A DNA stretch of 37,541 nt from Lichtheimia corymbifera B2541 (GCA_000697475.1 JNEU01000466.1:1-37541); one strand, 5' to 3'; shown: positions 20,421 through 33,122, counted from the stretch's first letter. Program-made: numbers and translations. Notes: generated from the sequence alone by a model not told the origin.

Positions 20421-22774
20421 TTACATTGTATCCAATTGTTCCTTGAACTTCTTGTTGATATCTTGGCGCTTGAGTTTCTGGGCAGCTGTCAACAAGCCGG
20501 ATTCAATGGTCCATTCCTCGTGACACAAGTGGATGTCAAACAACATTTCAGCAGGCTTGAGGCTAGCCTCCTTGCCAGTGGCGAGAAGCGACTTGAGAAC
20601 GGCCTTCTTGACCTTATCATCGTTGCAAATATCTTCAAGGTCCTTGGATGCCACATCAAGTTCGGTAGCAAGCTTACGTACTGAAGCTTCAACAGGGACA
20701 ACCAAAGCAACAGGGCGAGGACGGAGCGAGTCGGCGTAAACGCAGATATTGTTGACATAGAGACAGCTCTTGTAAAGCGATTCGAGTTTCTCCAATGCGA
20801 TATATTCACCATTGCTCAACTTGACAAGGTTTTTCTTGCGATCGATAATGGATAGAGTGCCGTTGGGGTTCCATTGAGCAATATCACCAGTCATCAACCA
20901 ACCATCCTCAGTCACCGTTTCCTTTGTCAAATCATCACGCTTCCAGTAACCCTTGGTAACTGATGTACCACGCACCCAGACTTCACCTTGAGGAGTGGGG
21001 TTGGTAGAAAGGTAGCCAGCATCAGGTACATCCACAAGCTTGATCTCAACACAAGGTACAGGAGCGCCCACGTGACCATAACCGAATTGTTCAGGAGTCA
21101 TGATAGAGCACATACTAAATGACACATGTAAGCATGACTCAATATAGGAAAAAGGCACATCAACAAAGCACTTACCCACAGCCTAACATCACGTCGTTCC
21201 AAGACAAATAGGAAAATGTAGTCAGCAGCCAAGTCTAAAAAGTGAATAAACACACTCCGATCCTAACAACTTACTTTCTGTCATGCCATAACCACCTATA
21301 TAAAAAGAAAAAGGCAGTTAGTTGGAAAGCCCTGGGGATATCTCAATGAGTAGCGTGTATAATGCTTACCAAGAATAGGGCAAACGGTCACTGATAAGAA
21401 CTTTTGTGTTTCCAAGGATAAGGGAGCGCCACCGGACAATGCAAAGCGCAAACGACCACCGACTTGCTCTTTGATCTTGTTGAATACAGCCATGTCAAGG
21501 AATCCAGTTGGGAGGTGACGTTCCATGAGCCAAGCCTTAGTAGCAAATGCCTTGTGGAAGATCTTTTGGGCTTGAGGAGATGTTTGGTTGACCTTGGCAA
21601 GAACACCTTTGCGAATGGATTCCCAAACTTGTGGCACACCAGTCATTAGGGTAGGTCGGAATTCCTTAATGTCGCCCTTGCAGTTGCGTACAGATACATC
21701 AGTCAAGGTGCGGACCGAAGCATAGCCAAGAGTGACACCCCAAAAGACACAAAGGTTCTCGACAACAAATTCCAAAACGTGGGCAAGTGGGAGATAAGCC
21801 ATCATGCTGTCATTGTCAGTGATAAGGTGACCAAGTAGCGCTTTCACACCAGCAACTAGGAACACAGGCAATTAGTATCATGCAATAGCCAATCCACGTT
21901 TTATAATACATACTAGCACCAACGATATTCTTGTGAGTCAATACAACACCCTTTGGATTTCCGGTACTTCCAGAAGTGTACATGATACAGCACATATCTT
22001 CAGGTTCAGGGGTACGTGCTTCCTTGGGTTGACCACGGCCAAGAGTGATAAGCTCATCCACCGATAAGACGTTTTCAATTTGGGCAACCTTGGTCTTCTC
22101 AAGAACCTCGGGCTTAGCTTCACCGTGATAAATGACATGCTTGAGAGAGGGGCATTGGCTGGCAACTTTGCCAACAGTAGGCAACAACTCGGCAGATGTG
22201 AAAATGGCTTCGACCTCAGTTTCATTCATGGAATGCAACAAGCCTTCTTCACCAAGAGTTTCATAAGCAGTGACAATGGTCATGTTTTGCGTAAATAAAC
22301 CATGTGCCGTCAAGAGCCAATGCATCCTATTTCCCGTGTCATTAGCCTATTCCTCATTGTTATCCGTTGAACAATGACTTACGTGGTAGGAGCAAAGATC
22401 TCAACCTTTGCCTTTTCCATGAGACCAAGAGCAGCGAAACCAGCACCGAGATCATGTGCACGTTGAGAAGCCTCCTTGTATGTCAGATATTGGTAACCTG
22501 ACAACTGAAAGTACTTCCACACTTTCTTTTCCTTCTTCTCGACACCATCAATGACCTTGGTAACCTCCTTCTCTTCTTCAATGATCTTCTCGATATTGCG
22601 ATAACCAAAAGCCTTGCGATCGGGGTAGCTTCGAGCACTGTGTTGAAGGACGTCATAAAGAGTATGGACATTGGTTGCGGGAACACGAGCAACACCGTCA
22701 GCGGCAAGAATGGAACGCTTCACATTGCCACCATTAGGTTGTTCTGGACCGACATCGACAGCGTAAACCTTCAT
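20421..22774 (-). CDS. Long-chain fatty-acid--CoA ligase (Faa/ACSL type)
   Basis: Activates long-chain fatty acids with ATP and CoA (EC 6.2.1.3). Exons on the minus strand: 22774-22383, 22326-21914, 21855-21370, 21295-21275 (21 nt), 21182-21176 (7 nt) and 21114-20421, giving 670 aa (yeast Faa1 is about 700). The AMP-binding P-loop YTSGSTGNPKGVVLTHKN starts at about 247. The motif GYGMTE (about 430-436) continues across the 7-nt exon into SCGMCSIMTPEQ. The motor/linker motifs DGWLMTGD (510-517) and DRKKNLVKLSNGEY (531-544) follow. The start chosen, MKVYAVDVGPEQ, aligns with the family N-terminus; an upstream in-frame ATG at 22840 would add 22 hydrophobic residues and is less likely. The protein ends in DTM, not a clear PTS1 peroxisomal signal. 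Confidence 0.96.
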
Positions 22775-25722
22775 GTTTGTGATTGTAGTAAATGGAATGG
22801 GACAGAAAAGAGAATAAGGAAAGGGGACGAGTTGTATCAAGAGAGAGTTTTTAAGTTGTTGAGGACAAGGGATGGTGGCACAAAAAGAGGCGGAGTCGGC
22901 TTGTCAGACGCGAAAAGCGAAAGAGCTTTGTCTTACTGCATAGCCAGAAAGGGAACAACAGAACAAAGGAGAGAAGGATGACATAACTAAACCATGATTT
23001 GAAATGTCAGCCATTTTAATTGCTTTACCCATTATCTCCATGACGACCTATCATTAACATCACCATCACTACAACCATCTCAGCGGAGGCTTCTTTCGCT
23101 ACTTTAATCATGCCATGAGACTATTCCATCACTATGTCCTTGTTGTTGTGAGAGTACTTCATCAGAGCGATCTTTCTATGACGCGTGTCAAATAATGAAC
23201 AATGCTACTACTCACGATGAATATTGCATGGTTTTGAATAAGCACATATTTGCACGCCAGCATTTGCCTTGAAAAGGATGTTGCGCACAAGCCATGGATG
23301 CTTACAATTTTCACATGTTTCTGCCAGACGAATCTCGGAGTGTAATGCTTGCTTTCAATTGATGACTTAATGTCGTACCTGATCTACTCACTCCTCCTCC
23401 TCCTGCTCCCTTACAACTCCTGATAAAAATATAATGAGAGAACCATCAAAGTTAAGCTCAGGACGTACGGCTGATCTGATGATATTACGGATAAACAATG
23501 CTACACATGAAATCACCTTTTCTCGCTATTAGAGTGTAAAATGCTCTGCTGGATATCACCGACACGATGCATTTAAATCCTGCTCAGCTCAAACATCATT
23601 GCATATCACCGCTTAATTAACATGGATGTGTTGGAATTGACCCATGATCTATCATAGATATGATCTACACCGACAAAAAGTAAACGATAATGAAACATAA
23701 AAGAGGGGGTTGGGTGGGTGATAGCATAAAGCAGGTCGTCGTGAAAATGGTTTTTCCATAGATAAAAAATATTATCTAGCGAAGGTTGGAACGTGGTGTA
23801 CCTTTCCGTTAGCACCCTAGCATGCAGGGATTTTGCTCGGTTGGCTATTTATGTCAACATGCTACTGTTTACGGAAGGTTTCATTATACAATTCCGAATT
23901 TTGTTGGGCATCACCTTGATTCATTTCGTTTTGGCCTTGTTGCACAATCAACATGGGCAAGATGTCTGTGCTGTAAAAGCATTGTTGCATGGGCTGAAGC
24001 CTGCTTTTCAATCATAAATGTTGTTACTCACGCTTACCATCACATGAAGATGTGTGGTCGCATCTACGTTCCTCCATTGACAATCACTAGTTTGGGTCTC
24101 GTGCATCAATGGGACATAATAAAGATAATGACTAACATTCTGTGTACCCGCTTTCTAGTACATGGCAAGGTGAAAAAACACTATCGACATGCCACAAATG
24201 AACGCGACTTTGTATCACATTTAAAGGTATACCGGCTTATAATAATGCAGGTGGCATGATGACTTTATACAGGTAAATTTGTGAAAAGGGGTGATCGTGG
24301 TGATTACCGGTTATTGCCGTGAGCTCTTGACTGCAGCGAATAATCACCCGATAGGAGTGTTAGAGCTAAGCCTCCTCTTTCAAAAGCAAACCTATCCCAT
24401 GAGCCATTTACCACGCATGCATACAATGAAAGTGTCTTCTTAAATAACACAATCTTGATTCCATTAATGAAAATGAAAACGAAACGAAAACCGTAGTGCG
24501 TAGAGTTATAATAATAGATCTTTATTTGTGATCGAAAGGGAGAAAAAGAAGCTATCACTTTGCCAGCACATAACCTTGGTTGCAAGATCTAAGCAAGAAC
24601 GATAGTAAGTACCGCGTTCAATGCAATCACCCATCCACGCATTTATTGCACGCGCAGGCTACAAGAAATCACACGTGTCAGGGATTACGGTTGCAGATGT
24701 AATCCGCTTTTATGGCGTCGTCATTAGACTCTGACTGGTGCCAGCTAAACTCATCCTTCATGTGTGATTACTCGAACCCGCACCAGCAATACCCGTTCCA
24801 TTATTCAATACTGTACCTTGTGCGAAAGCTATACAAAGAAGAAAACAAAGGCGAGTGCTGCCTTTTTAAAAGCAAAGAAAACTTTTCCATACTCAGCAAT
24901 CTCAGCATCCCGCGTTTGCCCATGCTACTTTAGCGCTCCTATAGTTTGATCAGTAAGCCATGGCTGCTGACAATATAGGCGGATGAAAGCGGGTCAAAGT
25001 GCGTAGGACTTTTTTGCTTGGCGTCAGAGATTTCATAAAGAATGGTAGGGGAGCTATGGACCACAAAACGGGGTGCTGAGGATTGGTATCGGGTAAACTA
25101 TCATCGCACCTTCACTTTTTTCTTTACGCAATCAGATGAATCGTCAGGCCAAGTAATACTATACACGGTAGATATGAACAAACGATCCAGTGATTACATC
25201 ACGTGACTTTTATTGGACGCACAAGCTAAACTTTAGACTACAAGTGACATATGGCATCTTTACTACTGCTGCATTTGAATGAATGAATATATAGAGAGGA
25301 GACCATATCCCTACACGTATTTGGTCAAATGCAATCAATATAAGGATCGGCAACAGCCGAATTGTGAGAGAGGTTGTTTGGGGTGATATGCAAGCATTCA
25401 ACTACTACTACCGTTTCAGGAAACAGGGTCGGCGTTGTTCATGCCGCATCCACCTTTACGATAATGAATGCTTCTTTGAAAGAGACAAATGGATGTTTTC
25501 AATGCAAACGAGGACAAGGTTGATTGTTTATTGTTGTTGTTGTTGATGGCGATGGAAGTAGAAACATGATAAAACAAGGAGGGCAGATGACCAAAATACT
25601 AACCAATCAAAGTTGCGACATATGGCTTCTCTTTCTCATGATGGGCACCTACACAGCCCTGTATCGCTTCTTTTCCTTTTTCCCTTTTCTTGGCTTTTAT
25701 CTTTTCACACTCTCCTCTCTCC
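22775..25722. other. Gene-poor 2.9 kb
   Basis: Left end: 5' region of the acyl-CoA synthetase. The largest frame is a 145-codon plus-strand ORF at 23822-24259, Cys/His-rich in places, with no recognisable domain and atypical composition; I regard it as unsupported. Smaller frames at 24304-24585 (-) and 24712-24933 (+) are also unconvincing. The right end, from about 25650, is pyrimidine-rich and is likely the promoter and leader of the next gene. No tRNA or transposon remnants were recognised. Confidence 0.4.
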
Positions 25723-26827
25723 ATGAAATTCCCAACATTGTCTTCATTGCTTCTAGCACTGCTGCTCATTGGCACAGGCAAGTGAATGTTGAGACAGGGC
25801 ACACACTACACGGCAACGAAAATTGACACTTTTATTACTGCGTTCCTTTTAGTATGCGCAGCACCACTTGAAGATGTTTCTGTGACATCCATCGACCTTG
25901 TCGAAGAACGCCTCGATGCCAAGGGTGATGAACATTTATACGTCACTGTTACTCGTACCGATGACCTTATTGATGATGATGGCGTTCTTCTCGCTGAACG
26001 AGTGATGGCTGTTCAAGTGACCTTTGATGTTGCCGAGAATCAGCAGGTGCGTGTCATTGTTTCATGTATATACTCTCTCTCACACACACACTCACACGCA
26101 TGTAATATTAGCTTCGATGCAATGGTGTCCCTGTTGAGATTGGTGTATCCAACATCCAAGTAGAAGCTCAAATTGCTGCCAATCCTGAAAAGTTGACGAT
26201 TGCTTCGGAGGAGGATCTTGCATTACTCGAAGATAGCTTTGACATTGGTCTTGCCACTGTTGAGGTGAACGCCATGTTTTTGGATGAACTCAAGACCGAG
26301 GATGGCATGTCATTCCGCCGCATTGCTGTACAAGAACGTATCACTGAAATCAATGGCGAGCAAGTGGTTCAAACCGAAGCTGGTCAACAAATCTTGGATG
26401 TCTTTGAAGATGGGCAACTCAACCGATGGGCTGTTGATCCTCTTACTGGCTTCTTGTTGCCATCCGAAGAAAATGATGAAATCAAAGAAGGCATGTATAG
26501 TGTACAGCGTTTATTTTGTACATGTATTCTAACTATCCTATAGATCCTGTTTGGGTACCTGATGTTGGCCATTCCAACAAAGGTTGTGCTGGTGCATTGG
26601 TGGATCCCCTTGTTGACTGGTGGAACAACCAAAGCTTCGTCATTCAAGGCCTCATCACTGGTGGTGTTTGTGCTGTGCTCCTTGCCATTGCCTTTGCCAT
26701 TCGTCAAATGATTGTGTCATCGAATGATTACGACCCTGTAGCCGTGGTGGAAACCAACGAGGAAATCTGGTCATCCGTGCAACACAAGGGTGGTGATTAT
26801 GAAGAAAAGCGCCCCTTCCTCTCTTAA
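25723..26827 (+). CDS. Secreted/lumenal single-pass membrane protein, unknown function, with GC-AG intron
   Basis: Exons 25723-25777, 25853-26046, 26112-26499 (or -26490) and 26544-26827 give about 306 aa (303 with the alternative donor). The N-terminus is a classical signal peptide (MKFPTLSSLLLALLLIGT), with cleavage probably after VCA. A roughly 210-residue acidic lumenal domain follows, predicted as beta/alpha from alternating pattern, with NGVPVEIGVSNIQVEAQI and ERITEINGEQVVQ. Near the end, WWNNQSFVIQG precedes one membrane helix (LITGGVCAVLLAIAFAI) and a roughly 40-residue cytoplasmic tail with EEIW and RPFLS. The first intron requires a GC donor (ACAG|GCAAGT). I do not recognise the family; type I receptor, cargo adaptor or cell-surface protein are all possible. 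The final exon is solid. Confidence 0.75.
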
Positions 26828-27044
26828 AGAGAATATTCCCCGTTATTGTTATCCATCGCACATTGTGTTGATTGTGAATATATTATTCAATGGTGATGCC
26901 GTATTGTATTGATTTTCTACCAAACACATAAAGTAGCGGTATCTGATAATCGATTGTGGGATAGGGTAGTGGTGATGATAGCTTGTCACATTTTCAAAGG
27001 ATGGGGCACACGAAAGGAATAAGTGGATCATAGAATTGTTGCTC

Positions 27045-27275
27045 TTAAGAGGATGAAAAGCTGTTGTTGGAATTCTCTTGGGAGGACACAAGTGAAGGCT
27101 GTTGGGTGGATATATCCTTTTTGCGGATAGTGCCAAAGAGACGTTTAACCTTGCCAGCTAAATTAGGTTGACCTTCTTCCTCAAATGATGAATCGCTTGT
27201 ATTATTGGCAACAGGGCTTGTAGAGGGAGTGTGTGTCTGCTCGGCTTTGAAATGCTCGACAAAGCGAGATGACAT
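27045..27275 (-). CDS. Small basic/Ser-rich hypothetical protein
   Basis: An intronless 76-codon frame. It has a Ser/Thr-rich disordered N-terminus, then FEEEGQPNLAGKVKRLFGTIRKKD, an amphipathic basic helix, then a Ser/Asn-rich tail ending in FSSS. Composition is protein-like and the start codon is the only one in frame. It is convergent with the signal-peptide/TM gene (217 bp between stops) and downstream of urease on the same strand. No family recognised; the basic helix could bind membrane or nucleic acid, but that is a guess. Confidence 0.5.
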   Translation of the reverse strand: MSSRFVEHFKAEQTHTPSTSPVANNTSDSSFEEEGQPNLAGKVKRLFGTIRKKDISTQQPSLVSSQENSNNSFSSS

Positions 27276-27776
27276 ATCTTGTTTGGAATAACAAAGAGGA
27301 GAAATGAGATAGAAAAGGACGATGGGTGGGAATGAGAGGAGACTCTAGGACTCTGTGTCGGGTTTGATCGAGATTCTCCTCTTTACTTTTTTTGGGGTGA
27401 TCTCGATTGTGATAGCTTTGTTTGTTATAAACACAGCATTGTGCTCATTGTTGTGCGGGCCAAACTTTTATATGCAATTTGATAAGGCGTTTATTTGACA
27501 TGTTATATCGCCGAGATACAAAATCATTAGGCATCCATACAAGATAACAACAGCGGTTTCCAACGTTAACTAGAGCTCTTAGTAATATTTTCTACAACGG
27601 TTTCAGATACGATTGTTTCAGAAAGAATGCATGCAAAGTTTACTGTTTTTTCACATTCAGCTTTTGCTGGGAAAGGAGGATTGAGATGAATGAATGCAAT
27701 GTGTGGTGAGTGTGAGTGAGTAGGATGAAGGATATGTAAATATGACATTGGGGAATAAGATTAAGTGATGAAGAGA
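27276..27776. other. Intergenic region between the 76-aa gene and urease
   Basis: About 500 bp. It should contain the promoter of the 76-aa gene (a pyrimidine-rich patch lies around 27370-27390) and the urease 3' UTR. No other gene is visible. Confidence 0.45.
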
Positions 27777-30543
27777 CTAGAAAAGATAAACAGACTGCGT
27801 CAGAGGTAAAACGGACACAGGATCACAAGAGCAGAGTTGGCCATCTGCCAACACTTGGTAGGTTTCTGGGTCGACCGAGATCGATGGCGTGCATCCATTA
27901 AGCTTCATATCCTTTTTAGAAACGTTCCTGCAGTTTTTGACAGCTTCGATTCGTTTTCGTAATCCGTAGCTTGCCATGACACCATTGTCGATTGAAATTT
28001 GGGACACAAAGAGGCAGGAATGCATTCCAACGCTGGATGGTAAACTACCGTACATTGGTTTTGAGATGATTGGTTGTGTAGTGGGAATCGATCCATTTGC
28101 ATCGCCTATTGATGATGATGATGATCATATGTTAATAATTAATCTACAAGGAATGAAAACGTTGCAAAACTTACCGATATTGCCCCATACAACCACACCG
28201 GCTTTAAGAATGAGTTCAGGCTTTGTGCCAAAGAATTGTGGGGTATAAACGACTAGATCAGCCATTTTACCGACTTCGATGGAGCCGACAAGGTGACCAA
28301 CGCCATGAGCTAATGCTCTATATAACACGAAAAAAAAAGAGGTCAGCAAGAACAATGGGAAAGGGGAGGATGATGATGATTACTTACGGATTGATTGTAT
28401 ATTTTGCAACATAGCGGCGAATACGGTAGTTGTCACCTTCAACACCTTCATCCTCAGGAAGTTTGCCACGCTGCATACGCATTTTGCTTGCTGTTTTCCA
28501 AGTACGTAAGACGACTTCGCCTATACGACCCATGGCTTGACAATCCGAGCTGATCATACTGATGGCACCCATATCTTGAAGGACATCTTCTGCAGCAATG
28601 GTCTCTGCACGAATACGACTTTCTGCAAAAGCAACATCTTCAGGGATGGATTTGGTCAAGTGATGGCACACCATTAACATGTCAACATGTTCATCGAGCG
28701 TATTGGTGGTGAAAGGACGAGTTGGGTTTGTGGATGAAGGTAAGATGTTGTTTTCACTGCAAACAGAAATGACTATAAGGAGGAAAAAGGATGATTAATA
28801 AATGTATTATCAGCAATATGAAAAAACTTACTATCAGGAGCGTGGCCACCACCGGCACCTTCACTGTGGTATGTATGAATGGTTCTGTTGTTGATGGCAG
28901 CAAGAGTAGACTCAACAAAGCCAGCTTCATTGAGCGTATCGGTGTGAATGGTTGCTTGTACGTCGAGTTCATCGCATACTTTAAGACATTCGTCAATGGC
29001 GACGGGTGTACAACCCCAATCTTCATGCAGCTTCAGTCCCAAACAGCCCGATTCAATTTGTTCCACAAGTTCTCTCCTGCTTGATACAGTGCCCTTGCCA
29101 GTAATGCCGATATTGATAGGTAAGTCGTCAGTTGCCTTCATAACAAACTCCACATGATGTCGACCATTGGTGCAAGTAGTTGCATTGCTACCCGTTGTGG
29201 AGCCGGATCCACCTCCAATCAGTGTCGTGATGCCGCTTGACAAGGCTTCTGGAATCAATTGGGGACAAATGTAGTGCACGTGCGTGTCGATTGCACCAGC
29301 AACAAAGATCTTTCCTTCGCCAGCCAATGCTTCAGTTGCAGCACCAACGATCATGCCAGGAGTGACACCATCCATGACGTCAGGATTGCCAGCTTTGCCA
29401 ATGCCAACAATCATGCCTCGCTTGACACCGATATCAGCCTTGAAGATGCCAGTATAATCGATGATAAGAGCATTGGTGATCACCAAATCAAGCACCTCAT
29501 CATCACAACGCCCTGTTGCTTGACCCATGCCTTCACGCAGCACCTTACCGCCACCAAATTTACATTCGTCGCCATAAATGGTAAAGTCATGTTCAACTCT
29601 TGCCCATAAATCAGTATCTCCTAAACGCACCAAATCACCCGTAGTTGGTCCAAAGTGATCTGCATAGTACTCCCGATCCAAGACGTACGGTTCTGCAGGG
29701 AGTTGTGGTGCATTTGCGTCATGTAAGAAACCACGTTCAGCCACAGTTGCCATAATGGATGGGAGTCTTGCCAAATCTACTGGGCCTGTTGCAAGTCCAT
29801 TGCCACCAGTGATGATCTTGTTGCCACCAATCTCAACAAGTGTAACGGTCTTGAAGTCACCAGGCTCAAATCGAACAGCTGATCCTGCAGGGATATCAAG
29901 TCGCATGCCATACGCAAAAGCACGGTTGAACAATAGCGCAGAGTTTGCTTCGATGAAATGGTAATGAGAGCCAACTTGGACAGGTCGATCGCCTTGGTTC
30001 GTTACGGTCAATGATATACGTCGTCGGTTTTCGTTGAGATGAATCTTGCCAGGCTTCACTATCAATGCACCAGGTGGTGGTGGGCGTTCGGCTGGGGGTA
30101 AAGGAAATCGGCTGATGTCGGGCACGGGTAAAAAGCTGCCATAAAGTGCCATTTCAAGATTCCCATCATCGGTGCAAATAGGGTCGTGGACAGTGACAAG
30201 GTACGTGCCATCGGGAAAAGTGCCTTCAATTTGAACCTCATGAAGTGTATCCAGCACACTAGGCATCACGTGACGACGACCAAGCATCTGTTTGCCCATA
30301 TCCATAAGTTGTGCCACGTTGTATGTTCCATCTCGCATGAATTCTAACAGCTGTGAGGCGAGTAATGCTGTTGCTTCGGTTTCGTTAAGCTTCACTCCAC
30401 GAGCCAGCCGACGTTGAGCAAGGTTACCGACTATATTTCATCTTGGTAAGTCCCTAGTAGTAGTAATACCTAGTAATTCTCCTATTGTAGTACATACCAT
30501 TGCTGAGTAAAAGCTTGTCAAGTTCGCGAGGAACCAGACGCAT
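27777..30543 (-). CDS. URE1: Urease (single-chain eukaryotic type)
   Basis: Cytosolic nickel enzyme hydrolysing urea to ammonia and carbamate (EC 3.5.1.5). Exons 30543-30498, 30430-28832, 28772-28388, 28317-28175 and 28105-27777 give 833 aa, the expected length of fungal and plant ureases in which the bacterial gamma, beta and alpha subunits are fused in that order. Active-site residues are intact: HVH at 399-401, the lysine to be carbamylated in GLKLHEDW (K482, with H484), H511 in [10 protein letters not shown]537 in [10 protein letters not shown], the flap CHH at 584-586 and the aspartate of SSDCQAMG at 625. All exon phases close. The enzyme needs accessory proteins UreD, F and G and a nickel importer, none of which is in this window. 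A TATATA element lies about 100 bp upstream of the start. In several fungal pathogens urease contributes to nitrogen use and virulence. Confidence 0.97.
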
Positions 30544-33122
30544 TTTTTATTGATAAGATAGGTGGAGAAGGAAAAAGAGAAAGAGTGGGGAAGTATTAGA
30601 GAGAAGGGAGACAAGGAAAAAAGAGGAAGGCTATTGAGGGGTATATACAGCAGCTGTTTTTATCGTGTCTGGGGATCCGTGATAAGCAGGATATCTATGT
30701 TACACATTATATCAAGTCACGCTGTTCCGGAAAGCTGTGAATGAGACAAGAAGTTGATGTGATAAGTTTCTGGCAGCTTCCGAAAAAAGTTCGCACTCAC
30801 TCCTGCCTCCCGTGTGTTACCGACTTTAAAAATTTAAGAAATGAATTCCTTCAAGAAGATAACAACCATTGTTCGTGGGAGATATAGAGGGAGCAAAACG
30901 TCAACTTAAGGGAAGATTGGTGATAATTTGCACCCGTTTTATAACCTGCTCTTATCTTATCAGCCTGTTTCCGAACCACAGGTCCGTGCCATAGTAGCTA
31001 TCTCCCCCACATCCCTTAATACAGTTTACGAACATTGCCATATACCAAATACTGATTCGCTTCCAACGCTTATATATAAGACGTGAATATGCAAAAATGC
31101 ACATGTTTCTCCCTCATCGTTTTCAAAATTGGGAAATCAGCGGAGTGTATGCTCGGAATGACAAGTCAACGTGGTTGGTGCGAGTAAACTCATATAATGA
31201 GTTTGTTGCCATACTACATCCCTCACCATCGATTGGCTCATTGCTAAAGGAGGAGTGTGATTGCCTCACCACTGAAGACGGGAGGATGCGGATTTTACAA
31301 ATCCTAAAATCAGGTTGCTCAAAGCTTTTTGCTATTTCGATCGTGCGTTTAAGGTTTAAAAAAAAGGTACCCAATAATGCTTTATGTAGGTCAAAGATGG
31401 TTACAACAGGTTCGAATCCAAAAACAATGGGCCATACTTGTACGCGAGCACTCTGATCTGTAGTGCAGCATGTCACTGCCATGCATGCATGTTGGATGCA
31501 GAGCAGGGTAAACAAACCTGCATTTGATTTCATATGTCGGTTTTGGGTCAAGATATCAAAAGAAGGAAATAAGATCCTAGAATTCAATAGGGTAGGCGGG
31601 ATCTTGGAAGACTACTTGCATAATGGAGAAGTGCAACATATCAACGACTGGTTCCCTTTGTCTTAGTTTCTCATTTATTACGATACCCAATCGACATTTT
31701 AGCCATCGTGCTCATTTGTAATCCTTTCACAGCAGCTGACAGTCAATACACACGCACGACTTGACCATACAAGAGTGACATGAGTGCCACTTTTGGCCCC
31801 CTTTTTGCATGCAAGGTCTCCTGCTGAACAACAAAATTTTCAGTTGGGGTTATGGAGCTGACACAGGAGAGGTCGAATTACCCGATTGTATTGATCTGGA
31901 ATAATTTCTATGGTCCCAGATCATCCCGGAGTACGTATGAGAACGTTGCAAGGATTGGATCTTTCTCGCTTTTTCTTTGCTGTTTTGAGATGCACTTCTT
32001 TCAAGTTCAGCCCGACGGCAATGAATAATATTGCAGCTATGCTCCGCATTTCTAATCCCCTTCTTTACAACTTAGTCATGACATTAGGGTATTCCATCAC
32101 ATTTACTACCCATCATGAAGGCAATACATGTAGCCAATGGATATAATGGGTTGGATCGTATGGGTGGCATAGGAACGAGATTCCAAACATGTGATGTACT
32201 TCCGTTGTGAGCATGATCGATCCGAGGAACTAAAAGATGCAGCTGCAAATCGTATCACCCACGATCTATACAGTTATTCAGGCTGAAACTAAGATTCAGA
32301 GTAACCCGATGTAAAAAGTCTCCTCTCCTCCGTTGAAGGTCTTCGAAGAGTTTCTTTGGTCGCTGTCTCATGTCCCTCTAATTATCCTTTTGTATCAATT
32401 TTTCTTCTCTCGCCACGTTTCCCACCATCACAAGTTATTACTGTATTGTAACCACAGAATGAGACACGACATACAATGGTTGCAGTGGCACAGTATATAC
32501 CCAATTACTAATTAAACGTGTAAATGTGCCAAGAAAGCAATTATAATGAGTGCACGAGACAATCAAATTAGCAACAAAGAAAGATGGGAGGAGGAGTATT
32601 ATAATAGACAGGAGCTTGCCCGAGAAGGAAAAAAGTTTACAGCATGGGACAAGAGGTTGTCTTTGGGGGATGGGGTAAATGCGTGCTTGTGGTCATCCGG
32701 TCATGATCGTGGCGACAGGCAGAGTAACGTTTGACCTTGTACCAGGACCCTGTTTTAAGACAATGCTACCACTCTGTTGGATGATTATAGGTACGTGTGT
32801 GGGGAGGATGCCCCTGCTTGTTTGTTCAGGAGGTAGTCATTTTTGTGTTCAGCTGAATAAGGGGCATGCTGTGTGGGAAAAGAGAACAAAGAATCTTAGA
32901 CGTGACATGTGGGGCCAAATAATATGCTTATTGTAAGATGCATCTTGCAAAGAGAAATACTTCTTGCTTTTGTTTTACCACGCTTGGAGATCGTACAATG
33001 TTGATGGTGGTACAAGCAGCTCGCCACATGTCTTTCTTTTGCCGAACCGCAGCTTCCACGTATGCATCTCTCCTATTACTTTACTTTTACTGGTTCCCGT
33101 TTTTACCATTGCCAGTGAAACT
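30544..33122. other. Gene-poor 2.6 kb between urease and the CotH-like gene
   Basis: Left end: urease promoter, purine-rich from about 30560 to 30640. A strong TATA-like run (TTATATATAAG) at about 31070-31080 precedes a 119-codon frame (listed separately). The remaining small frames (31910-32146, 32546-32734, 32679-32936) have no recognisable features. The end of this stretch stays open in the CotH frame back to 32937 and encodes a signal-peptide-like hydrophobic segment, so the true CotH start probably lies in it. Confidence 0.4.
31097..31456 (+). CDS. Possible hypothetical protein behind a TATA box
   Basis: A 119-codon frame that starts about 20 nt after a TTATATATAAG element. The middle part (STWLVRVNSYNEFVAILHPS, EEECDCLTTEDGRMRIL-like charged text, SKLFAISIVRLRFKKK) is protein-like, but no domain is recognised. 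A minus-strand frame of 154 codons overlaps it completely, so strand is not certain. It may be a lineage-specific gene or chance. Confidence 0.25.
   Translation: MHMFLPHRFQNWEISGVYARNDKSTWLVRVNSYNEFVAILHPSPSIGSLLKEECDCLTTEDGRMRILQILKSGCSKLFAISIVRLRFKKKVPNNALCRSKMVTTGSNPKTMGHTCTRAL

Noticed and set aside
23822..24259. 145-codon plus-strand ORF
   Set aside because: No recognisable domain, odd Cys/His/Tyr composition, and an equally open frame alongside it; treated as chance.
24770..24792. GGGTTCGAGT on the minus strand as a tRNA B box
   Set aside because: The bases after it do not pair with those before it, and no A box lies at the right distance.
31408..31421. GGTTCGAATCCA, resembling a tRNA B box
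   Set aside because: The flanking T-stem bases (acagg versus ccaaa) do not pair and no acceptor or D arm can be folded around it.
31123..31587. 154-codon minus-strand ORF
   Set aside because: No domain recognised. It overlaps a plus-strand frame placed behind a TATA box; neither is secure.
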